From: an uncultured Prevotellaceae bacterium
GTDB taxonomy: Bacteria; Bacteroidota; Bacteroidia; Bacteroidales; Bacteroidaceae
Length of the DNA stretch: 28,126 nt
Assembly: GCA_937877605.1 (NCBI GenBank)
Contig: CALFJA010000059.1
Location: 1 to 28,126, forward strand
Direction of reading: 5' to 3'
The translations under genes and the position numbers were made by a program. The notes beneath the pieces were generated by a model, which saw nothing but the letters and a program-made list of their open reading frames with translations, had not been told where the DNA came from and made no database searches. Shown piece after piece: positions 17,464-22,764 of the stretch (its first letter is position 1; every line of letters starts with the position of its first letter).

Positions 17464-17471
17464 CAAAAGTA
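17464..17471 (-). promoter_or_regulatory. Candidate terminase promoter (-7 box TACTTTTG)
   Basis: The minus strand reads TACTTTTG, an exact TAnnTTTG match, 20 bases from the ATG of the small terminase. It overlaps the 3' arm and T-tract of the terminator hairpin, so the same bases could end one transcript and start the next. No -33 TTTG is found at the standard distance. Confidence 0.45.
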
Positions 17472-17492
17472 CCGACTTTTCAGCCGGTACTT
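17467..17492 (-). terminator. Intrinsic terminator after the capsid unit
   Basis: An eight-base-pair stem (AAGTACCG with CGGTACTT) encloses a ten-base loop. On the minus strand it is followed by TTGTTTTG. It lies 25 bases after the stop of the 230-residue gene, so it would close the protease-capsid transcript. Confidence 0.7.
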
Positions 17493-17517
17493 GGGACAGT
17501 GGGTTTAGGAGGGGTGG

Positions 17518-18210
17518 TCAGATAAGTTCTTTCGCCTTGAGTGCCGCCTGTGTTTCTTCAGAGATGTTGAAACCATGGTCGATAAGGGCCTGAAGCCTGA
17601 TTTTCACACCGGATTTCACCTTGTCGGAGTTCTTCTCGGCCTTGAGGGCCTTGGAGATGTAGGCGCGGCACGATTTCTCATTGAATTCGGCGTTGACCTT
17701 CTCCTTCTCGGCGTTTTCCAGGTAGGTGTCAATCTTGAGCCATCCGGCCTTGATGCGCTCTTCCGCTTCCAGGATCTTGGTGCGGAAGAGGGCGCGGTCG
17801 GCATCGGTCTTGGCCATTTTCATTTTCTCATGATATCCGCGGCGAACGGGATACTCGGAAATGATGTCATCGTACACCTTCTGCAGGGCCTCGGGGAGGT
17901 CACTGCGTTTGGTGCGGCGTTCATCATAGGTCTTGAAAATGATTTTCACGGATTCGGCCGGTGCGTCCGGGAGGGCCTTTGCAGGGATTGATTTGTTGAA
18001 CAGAGTTTCGTGGATGGGGGCGTTCGGATTGATGAAAGTGGAACCGGATCGATTCAACTTGTCGAGTTCGTAACGCAGCATTTCCATGTCTTTCTTTCGG
18101 CCGATCCACGACATTAGGCTCTGATTCGGTGAATATTTGCAAAACAGGCCGAATCCGGTGTTGAAATCCGGATTCGCCTGTTGCAGATACTCATTAATTT
18201 CCTGAATCAT
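17518..18210 (-). CDS. Conserved-looking charged phage protein, last gene of capsid unit
   Basis: This 230-residue protein opens MIQEINEYLQQANPDFNTGF with GLFCKYSPNQSLMSWIGRKK next. The latter part is strongly helical and rich in Lys and Glu (KTDADRALFRTKILEAEERI, continuing to AEKEKVNAEFNEKSCRAYI). From memory, proteins opening this way accompany the probable tail tube gene in Bacteroidetes phages. A tail-assembly or head-assembly helper is one option. It starts two bases after the stop of the tail-tube-like gene and is followed by the terminator. No motif gives a function. Confidence 0.6.
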   Translation of the reverse strand: MIQEINEYLQQANPDFNTGFGLFCKYSPNQSLMSWIGRKKDMEMLRYELDKLNRSGSTFINPNAPIHETLFNKSIPAKALPDAPAESVKIIFKTYDERRTKRSDLPEALQKVYDDIISEYPVRRGYHEKMKMAKTDADRALFRTKILEAEERIKAGWLKIDTYLENAEKEKVNAEFNEKSCRAYISKALKAEKNSDKVKSGVKIRLQALIDHGFNISEETQAALKAKELI

Positions 18211-18212
18211 GC

Positions 18213-18797
18213 CTAATTAGACTGAGTGACAGGAGGGGTGAGGACTCCGGTCGAGCAGTCGAGGGAGCCTTCATCCGTCACGATCGCGCCCTCATAGAGC
18301 GGCAGCGGCGTTACATCCGGGCAGTCCACGGTGAAGGTGATGCCTTTGGCGGAACCGGCGGCATCGCCGGAAGTGGGGGCCACGGAGGTGTTGCTCCTGT
18401 AGTCCGGGGAACCGATGACATGGTACCGGCCAGCGGACTTCGCGATATAGACGAAATCATCGTTGACGGAAGCCTTCGAGAAGCCAAGGGCCTCGGGGCT
18501 CAGGTCGGGGAAGGAGAAGTTGCCATGGTTGATGAACATCTTGCAGTCCGTCTCACCAGTGGTCTCTGAGGTGATCGAGCCTTTGCCCTGCGTGGAATAC
18601 ATCTTCTGCCACTTCTTTCCCGTGGCCAGCACGAAGTCACCTGTATATTTCGACAGGTTCACCTCTGAGGTGGCACTTTCAAGATCGTCCACGATGGTAG
18701 GCCATGATGTGATGTACCGTTTGCGGATGCGGTACACGGTCTGGCCAATCCCCGAGGGATTGACCTGACCGATATTGAAGTCAAGATTTGCGTACAT
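18213..18797 (-). CDS. Probable major tail (tube) protein
   Basis: This 194-residue protein is mostly beta strand. The block ETTGETDCKMFINHGNFSFP, then ALGFSKASVNDDFVYIAKSA and GRYHVIGSPDYRSNTSVAP, follows the order seen in Bacteroidetes phage tail tube-type proteins, based on memory of such sequences. A Gly/Ser/Thr-rich loop and a DEGSLDCSTG end follow. It comes directly after the major capsid gene. Abundant structural proteins often sit together, and a short A/T-rich leader precedes it. A head decoration protein is the alternative. Confidence 0.6.
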   Translation of the reverse strand: MYANLDFNIGQVNPSGIGQTVYRIRKRYITSWPTIVDDLESATSEVNLSKYTGDFVLATGKKWQKMYSTQGKGSITSETTGETDCKMFINHGNFSFPDLSPEALGFSKASVNDDFVYIAKSAGRYHVIGSPDYRSNTSVAPTSGDAAGSAKGITFTVDCPDVTPLPLYEGAIVTDEGSLDCSTGVLTPPVTQSN

Positions 18798-18823
18798 AGT
18801 GCTTTCTTGATTTTAAGGAGTTA

Positions 18824-19810
18824 CTACTCGGTTCCGGTTCCGGCCGGGGTTTCGGCCGGGGTTTCGGGCTCGGCAACCAGGAGGAATTCCTTCTCGATCA
18901 TCTGGAACTGCACGCCCCAGAAGAAGCACATGAAGAACTGAACGACCTTGGGGTTGTCAGGCACACGAACCAGAACCTTTTCCTTGTTGGACTCCTGATC
19001 GCAGCCAACCAGCATGTTCTGCTTTGTGGTGAGATAGATGTAGGGGCTGTTCTTCATGCCGCTGAGCGCAACCAGCTCGCAGGGGTTCTCTTCGGTGCCG
19101 TGAAGCACATTCTTGTTGTAAGAAGTATTATAAACAGCGGCTCCGAAGTGAGCGAGGCACCAGTCATCGTAGAGCTTTTTGGTGGCGCGGGGAAGGAACA
19201 TCTTCAGGTTGTCGCTTTCCTGGAGCTCTTCGGATGCGGCCTCATAGATTGCGCTCAGCACATCACCGACATTCGAGGAGGTGATGGCGGCGTGCTCATA
19301 GTAGTTGCCCTTGATGGCGGAGATGTTGCCCGCGGTGATCTCATTTGCGGCGATGGTGTCGAAGCCGTTGAAGAGGGTCGCGGTGGTCGTGCCGGAGGGG
19401 TTGCGGGAAGCGTTGAAGAGGGCGGCACCCAGCTTCTTGGAAACGCTCTTGCCCATGGCGAGCGACAGGTCGCGGACGATTTCCGCATCCGTGCGTTTTG
19501 TCTTGTCGGAGAACTGCTCTCCATAGACAGTGGTGAAGAGGATGTACGGATCAAACTCTTCGAGAACATCACCCAGATAGGTGGTGAGGGTACGGGCGTT
19601 GATCTTCGAGGTGTCGGTCGCGCCCTTGTCGGTCTTGTAGGGCCTCACTTCGGCATCGGATCCGATGGCACCTACGGTTTCATCTCCGGCCACACCCCTG
19701 TGAAGGGTCATGTGCTTGAGGGCCTTGTCCATAAGGGCGGCCACCGGCATCGCCAGGATATCCTTACGGTACTTGGCGGAGGAATTGGTAAGAAGTTCTG
19801 AAAGTTGCAT
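18824..19810 (-). CDS. Major capsid protein
   Basis: This 328-residue protein is placed immediately after the protease-scaffold gene, as in most HK97-fold phages. The N-terminus (MQLSELLTNSSAKYRKDILA) is followed by a central region with EEFDPYILFTTVYGEQFSDK and a Gly/Ala/Thr-rich segment. Near residues 270-310 there is TTKQNMLVGCDQESNKEKVL and then VVQFFMCFFWGVQFQMIEKE. That order, with a 'F-x-G-V-x' segment toward the end, matches Bacteroidetes phage capsid proteins. The C-terminal tail is a short Pro/Thr/Glu repeat (ETPAETPAG). The leader before its ATG is A/T-rich, typical of strongly translated Bacteroidetes genes. The HK97 fold itself cannot be read directly. Confidence 0.78.
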   Translation of the reverse strand: MQLSELLTNSSAKYRKDILAMPVAALMDKALKHMTLHRGVAGDETVGAIGSDAEVRPYKTDKGATDTSKINARTLTTYLGDVLEEFDPYILFTTVYGEQFSDKTKRTDAEIVRDLSLAMGKSVSKKLGAALFNASRNPSGTTTATLFNGFDTIAANEITAGNISAIKGNYYEHAAITSSNVGDVLSAIYEAASEELQESDNLKMFLPRATKKLYDDWCLAHFGAAVYNTSYNKNVLHGTEENPCELVALSGMKNSPYIYLTTKQNMLVGCDQESNKEKVLVRVPDNPKVVQFFMCFFWGVQFQMIEKEFLLVAEPETPAETPAGTGTE

Positions 19811-19830
19811 AATGCTGTGAATTTAGAAGT

Positions 19831-20202
19831 TTACTTTTCGAGAAAATCTTTACAGACCGCGAGCGCATCCTCCCAGGTCTCGGAGGGCTTGATGTCGGCG
19901 GAACCGCCTTCGGGTTCGTGATTCACCCGGACATCGGGGGCACCGGCGGAGTTGGCTTTTTCAATAGCCGCGTTCAGGGAGGTCTCCAGTTCGGAGATGC
20001 GGGAGTCACGGGCCTCGATGGTGGACTTGGCGGTGGCCAGTTCGGTGTTGAGCCCGTCAATGGTGGTCTGGAGCCCGGAAGCCCCGGCAAGGGCGGCTTC
20101 GAGAGCTTCGAGCTGTCCGCTGTTCAGCGTTGCGGAGCCGTCCTCGGCAATGGCCAGCTCTGCGAGGGCGGCGATTGCCATGAGATTGAGGTAGGTTTTC
20201 AT
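19831..20202 (-). CDS. Possible nested scaffold protein (internal in-frame start)
   Basis: Met301 of the protease-scaffold gene (ATG at 20202-20200) is preceded on the coding strand by CCAAAACATTCAAATTCA. This is an A/T-rich patch unusual within a GC-rich gene and like the leaders of neighbouring genes. Translation from it would give 123 residues (MKTYLNLMAIAALAELAIAE onwards), containing the whole Ala/Glu/Leu-rich coiled-coil region and a Gly-rich end. In lambda the scaffold Nu3 is produced in the same way from inside protease gene C. That parallel is established knowledge. Its use here is inference. Confidence 0.5.
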   Translation of the reverse strand: MKTYLNLMAIAALAELAIAEDGSATLNSGQLEALEAALAGASGLQTTIDGLNTELATAKSTIEARDSRISELETSLNAAIEKANSAGAPDVRVNHEPEGGSADIKPSETWEDALAVCKDFLEK

Positions 20203-21102
20203 TGAATTTGAATGTTTTGGATTGGGTTCTGGTTCAGGCGGGGTGGCAAGTTCCATCACGGCGGAAACGGCATCCTCCAGGGAGCCGATGCCATCGATGA
20301 GGGAACCGACCACATCCTTGGCGAAGTAGATCTTGCCGGTAAGCTGTTCATCGGCCACGCCGGGGCGGTTAGCCTTCATGTTATCCACGAACTGTTGGTT
20401 CAGCGGATTCAGCCGCTCTTCCTTGATGACCTGGAAGTTGCCTTCCAGGGCGGCCTCATATTCGCCATTCTTATCAGCGGCACCATCGGCATAGACGCGG
20501 GCTGTGATGAATCCATCAGCATCCTTGTGGTATTTCGGCAGTCCGGAGAGCTCGCACATCGTACCGATGCAGCCGATGGAGTCCATCGCTTCATGGGCAA
20601 TGATCTTCCGGCAGTATGAGAGGGCATATATACAGGCGGATGCGGCGGTACCGTCCACGAAGCCCACCACGGGTTTCTTGCATCCCTGGATGGCGGCGGC
20701 CATCTCGGGAACGGCTGCCACACTTCCGCCACCTGAGTCGGCCACGATGATATGGCCGATGATATCCGGATCCTTGTCGGCGGCCAGGAGGTCACGGCCG
20801 ATCGTGCGGGTACCGGCTACCTCGCAGTCATCGTATTTCATCATCGTACCGGTGAGGTAGGTGACATACACGGATTTGTCGGCATACGGATTAGCCTTGC
20901 TCTTTGGAGCTGGAATGAGTTCCGCACATTTGACCCGGTACGGTGCGGGGGCCTTGTCGAACTCTGTCTCCAGATAGCCGCCGAGAACACCCTTCAGGAT
21001 AGGAGCCATAATGGCTGCCTGTTCCGGGGTGATCATCCAGGGGCCTCTGAGGTTCATGGCCAAAGATGACAACATCATAATCGTGCAATTTAATGTTGCC
21101 AC
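19831..21102 (-). CDS. S49/ClpP-like head maturation protease fused to scaffold
   Basis: This 423-residue protein should cleave or organise the prohead. Residues 115-160 carry the SppA-like core: IIGHIIVADSGGGSVAAVPE, then VVGFVDGTAASACIYALSYC with the likely nucleophile Ser155. The likely general-base Lys is in ADGAADKNGEY (Lys211). After a Pro-rich linker (about 287-298, PPEPEPNPK), residues 301-423 form an Ala/Leu/Glu-rich coiled-coil, scaffold-like tail. The start is uncertain. GTG at 21102 has a good Shine-Dalgarno-like GAGGTGAT eight bases upstream. ATGs at 21078 and 21075 would instead fit a transcript starting at the TACCTTTG box that overlaps the GTG. The N-terminal residues before LSSLAMNLRGPWMI are therefore tentative. 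The next gene is the capsid protein. Confidence 0.85.
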   Translation of the reverse strand: MATLNCTIMMLSSLAMNLRGPWMITPEQAAIMAPILKGVLGGYLETEFDKAPAPYRVKCAELIPAPKSKANPYADKSVYVTYLTGTMMKYDDCEVAGTRTIGRDLLAADKDPDIIGHIIVADSGGGSVAAVPEMAAAIQGCKKPVVGFVDGTAASACIYALSYCRKIIAHEAMDSIGCIGTMCELSGLPKYHKDADGFITARVYADGAADKNGEYEAALEGNFQVIKEERLNPLNQQFVDNMKANRPGVADEQLTGKIYFAKDVVGSLIDGIGSLEDAVSAVMELATPPEPEPNPKHSNSMKTYLNLMAIAALAELAIAEDGSATLNSGQLEALEAALAGASGLQTTIDGLNTELATAKSTIEARDSRISELETSLNAAIEKANSAGAPDVRVNHEPEGGSADIKPSETWEDALAVCKDFLEK

Positions 21103-21109
21103 AAAGGTA
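21102..21109 (-). promoter_or_regulatory. Candidate promoter (-7 box TACCTTTG) for protease-capsid unit
   Basis: The minus strand reads TACCTTTG, an exact TAnnTTTG match, 24 bases before the ATG at 21078. It overlaps the alternative GTG start, so only one of the two readings (promoter here, or translation from the GTG) can apply to a transcript starting here. No -33 TTTG is seen at the usual spacing. The gap 21103-21137 also holds the SD-like GAGGTGAT (21118-21111). Confidence 0.4.
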
Positions 21110-21137
21110 AATCACCTCTATAATTGGATTCGGGACT

Positions 21138-21572
21138 CTAATCTGAGTCCAAAAGAACCCCGTGAAGGCTCTGAAGGCTTATATTTATAGTGAAACCGTT
21201 GCTTGAGATGCCAGAAATTGCGTCAGAATAGGTGAAAGTGGGAAGGAACTCTTTTGAGCCGATCACATACTTCACGCCGGAGATGAGTTCCACCTCGAAG
21301 ATGAATCTCTTCCCCTGAAGCTGCTGCAGAACCGGCCTGTAGGTCTCCTTGTCGGCGCGGATGGCGGCGGTGAGGGTCATTTCAGAGTATTTTCCATTCT
21401 CATCATACTTCCACGATTCCTGGAAGTCGGCGGATTCAGGGGTGAAGGGGAGTTCTTCGAGGGCCGATGAGAGGAAGGCTGCGAAGTTGAACGATGAGCC
21501 GGCGGGGAGCTGGCTGTAATCTCCCACCCGGGATGCGAGGATATGCCTGATTTTGCGAATTCCTAACTTCAT
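21138..21572 (-). CDS. Hypothetical protein, possibly virion-associated
   Basis: This 144-residue protein opens MKLGIRKIRHILASRVGDYS. The C-terminal two thirds are beta-rich (GKRFIFEVELISGVKYVIGS, then KEFLPTFTYSDAISGISSNG) with an 'L-x-L-x-S-L-H-G' end. From memory, this segment order resembles Bacteroidetes proteins that appear in phage or tail-like islands. The preceding leader contains T6 and A7 tracts, which make it A/T-rich. It stands upstream of the protease gene and may belong to a structural group. No catalytic motif is seen and the function is unknown. Confidence 0.6.
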   Translation of the reverse strand: MKLGIRKIRHILASRVGDYSQLPAGSSFNFAAFLSSALEELPFTPESADFQESWKYDENGKYSEMTLTAAIRADKETYRPVLQQLQGKRFIFEVELISGVKYVIGSKEFLPTFTYSDAISGISSNGFTINISLQSLHGVLLDSD

Positions 21573-21615
21573 ATTGCATCGATTTTTTGGTCAAAAAAAT
21601 AGGACATCATCGGAA

Positions 21616-22137
21616 CTAAAAAAAGATTGGAATCGGGAATTTATCGCCGTGTTTCTGACGAAAACGGTACCAATCCTTGGAGAGCCTGTTTATCATCCGG
21701 CTATCCATCGGGAGGTCGTAGTTCACAAGGAAACTTCCGATGGCGTGTCTGATCGGCTCCTGACTTTTGTCATCCGAGTATCGGCCGACCATGTAGAGCC
21801 GGAAGGCGTTCCGGAACTGGTTCTCAAACCACCGGCGGATCACCGCCTGAGCTGTCGGGTTGATGTAGCACCGGTAGAGGGTGTTCATGTGAAGGGCATC
21901 GGCTGAAGGCCGGTTGTAGTATTCCGTTGAGTGGCAGTCCAGAAGTTCAATGGAGATATATTCCGAACGATCCTCGATAAGCTTGTAGTCTTTCGGGAGC
22001 AATTCAAGGTTCGAACGGATGATTCCCCAGATGTTTGAAGTCTCATCCAGAGATACGATGTCGCTACCGGTGTATTCCACCACCCAATGCCGGATGAAGG
22101 AACCAACCTTAATATCGACCGTGACTGCATCTTTCAT
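21616..22137 (-). CDS. Hypothetical protein with basic helical C-terminus
   Basis: This 173-residue protein begins MKDAVTVDIKVGSFIRHWVV, with a beta-like first half and a Tyr/Asp-rich middle. The C-terminal third is helical and basic, with AIGSFLVNYDLPMDSRMINR and then LSKDWYRFRQK. That looks like a small DNA- or RNA-binding helix-turn-helix-like end, though no family can be named. Being near the start of the late genes, it could regulate them, but there is no direct evidence. A TATATTTG box lies nine bases before its ATG. Confidence 0.55.
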   Translation of the reverse strand: MKDAVTVDIKVGSFIRHWVVEYTGSDIVSLDETSNIWGIIRSNLELLPKDYKLIEDRSEYISIELLDCHSTEYYNRPSADALHMNTLYRCYINPTAQAVIRRWFENQFRNAFRLYMVGRYSDDKSQEPIRHAIGSFLVNYDLPMDSRMINRLSKDWYRFRQKHGDKFPIPIFF

Positions 22138-22145
22138 AAAGTGTA

Positions 22146-22153
22146 CAAATATA
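22146..22153 (-). promoter_or_regulatory. TAnnTTTG box (TATATTTG) before the 173-residue gene
   Basis: The minus strand reads TATATTTG, nine bases before the ATG at 22137, so the transcript would have almost no leader. No -33 box is seen. It may be a promoter for a leaderless message or a chance match. Confidence 0.25.
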
Positions 22154-22168
22154 GTTCATAGTGTTATC

Positions 22169-22435
22169 CTAATCTTTGACATACACCGGAAGGCCCCTGC
22201 GTATCTTCTCCCTGACGGGCTCGATGCTGTTTCCTGCAAAGAACCCGGTGTAGTAATCGCCTTTGTCCGGGCCGATCTGCACCTGGTACAGGAACTGCCT
22301 TCCGGGGTACATATCCCGGAGGGTCGCGAGCCTCATTCCTGGGGGCGGCTCGAAGTAGTGCCAGATGTCCTCATGATGGCCGCCGAAACGGTCGTCAATC
22401 CACTGGCCTATTTCCAACTTCACAGGGGGCTTCAT
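22169..22435 (-). CDS. Small hypothetical protein, first late gene
   Basis: This 88-residue protein (MKPPVKLEIGQWIDDRFGGH onwards) has a Tyr/Gly/Phe-rich middle (PGRQFLYQVQIGPDKGDYYT) and a basic end (EKIRRGLPVYVKD). No family is recognised. It starts immediately downstream of the repeat cluster, after an A/T-rich leader. It is the first firm gene of the leftward late unit, so its promoter should lie in 22440-22733, although no TAnnTTTG box is found there on the minus strand. Confidence 0.6.
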   Translation of the reverse strand: MKPPVKLEIGQWIDDRFGGHHEDIWHYFEPPPGMRLATLRDMYPGRQFLYQVQIGPDKGDYYTGFFAGNSIEPVREKIRRGLPVYVKD

Positions 22436-22641
22436 TGCAAAATATTCAATTCAAACAAAAATTTCCCGAAAATTTTGACACCGTTGACACCGACCGACAA
22501 TCCGCTGATTTTCAAAGTATTCCACGGTGTCAAAATCTTCTTCGAGTAGTAGTCCGAGGCCAAATTGGCCATTTTTGAAGTGTCATTTCCGAATTTTCTC
22601 CAAAATTTTTGACACCGTATAACTAAATGATTATTAATCAC
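22432..22641 (-). CDS. Doubtful 69-residue ORF across the repeat region
   Basis: The ORF ends with an ATGA overlap on the next gene, which is suggestive. However, its codons (TTA, ATA, TTG and AAT rich) are unlike its neighbours. The 9-mer repeats it contains fall in different frames (RCQKF, ILTPW, VNGVK). The repeats are therefore conserved as DNA, not as protein, and I regard the ORF as probably non-coding. Confidence 0.2.
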   Translation of the reverse strand: MINNHLVIRCQKFWRKFGNDTSKMANLASDYYSKKILTPWNTLKISGLSVGVNGVKIFGKFLFELNILQ

Positions 22642-22660
22642 TTTCCTTCTTCGGTGTCAA
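22475..22660. repeat. Iteron-like cluster of TTGACACCG, candidate origin or operator
   Basis: Five exact copies of the 9-mer occur: TTGACACCG at 22475-22483, 22484-22492 (tandem) and 22609-22617, and the reverse complement CGGTGTCAA at 22525-22533 and 22652-22660. They lie in AT-rich DNA, followed by a strongly A/T stretch to about 22710. Single copies also occur at 15248-15256 and 22874-22882. The position right beside the primase-helicase gene suggests a replication origin with initiator binding sites. A repressor or activator operator between the early and late units is the alternative. Confidence 0.6.
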
Positions 22661-22733
22661 AAAGTCAAAAAAATACTAAATTTATCATATCAATGAATTT
22701 TTTTCTCTCTCGCTACGCTCGAACCCAAGAAAA

Positions 22734-22749
22734 CCCGTCCAAGGACGGG
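22734..22749 (-). terminator. Intrinsic terminator after primase-helicase
   Basis: A perfect seven-pair stem (CCCGTCC with GGACGGG) has a two-base loop. On the minus strand it is followed by TTTTCTTGGG. It lies 15 bases after the primase-helicase stop and should end the right-hand unit. Confidence 0.75.
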
Positions 22750-22764
22750 CACTTCAAATTGACA

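Noticed and set aside
16890..17525. 211-residue plus-strand ORF
   Set aside because: It is opposite the small terminase gene and runs through the terminator hairpin.
19100..19801. 233-residue plus-strand ORF
   Set aside because: It is opposite the major capsid gene, with no motif or leader.
21583..21599. Intrinsic terminator at the T6/A7 tract upstream of the 144-residue gene
   Set aside because: The inverted repeat is pure A/T with no GC stem. It is better explained as an A/T-rich leader.
22475..22660. CRISPR array
   Set aside because: The repeats are nine bases, in both orientations and irregularly spaced, with no spacers of equal length.
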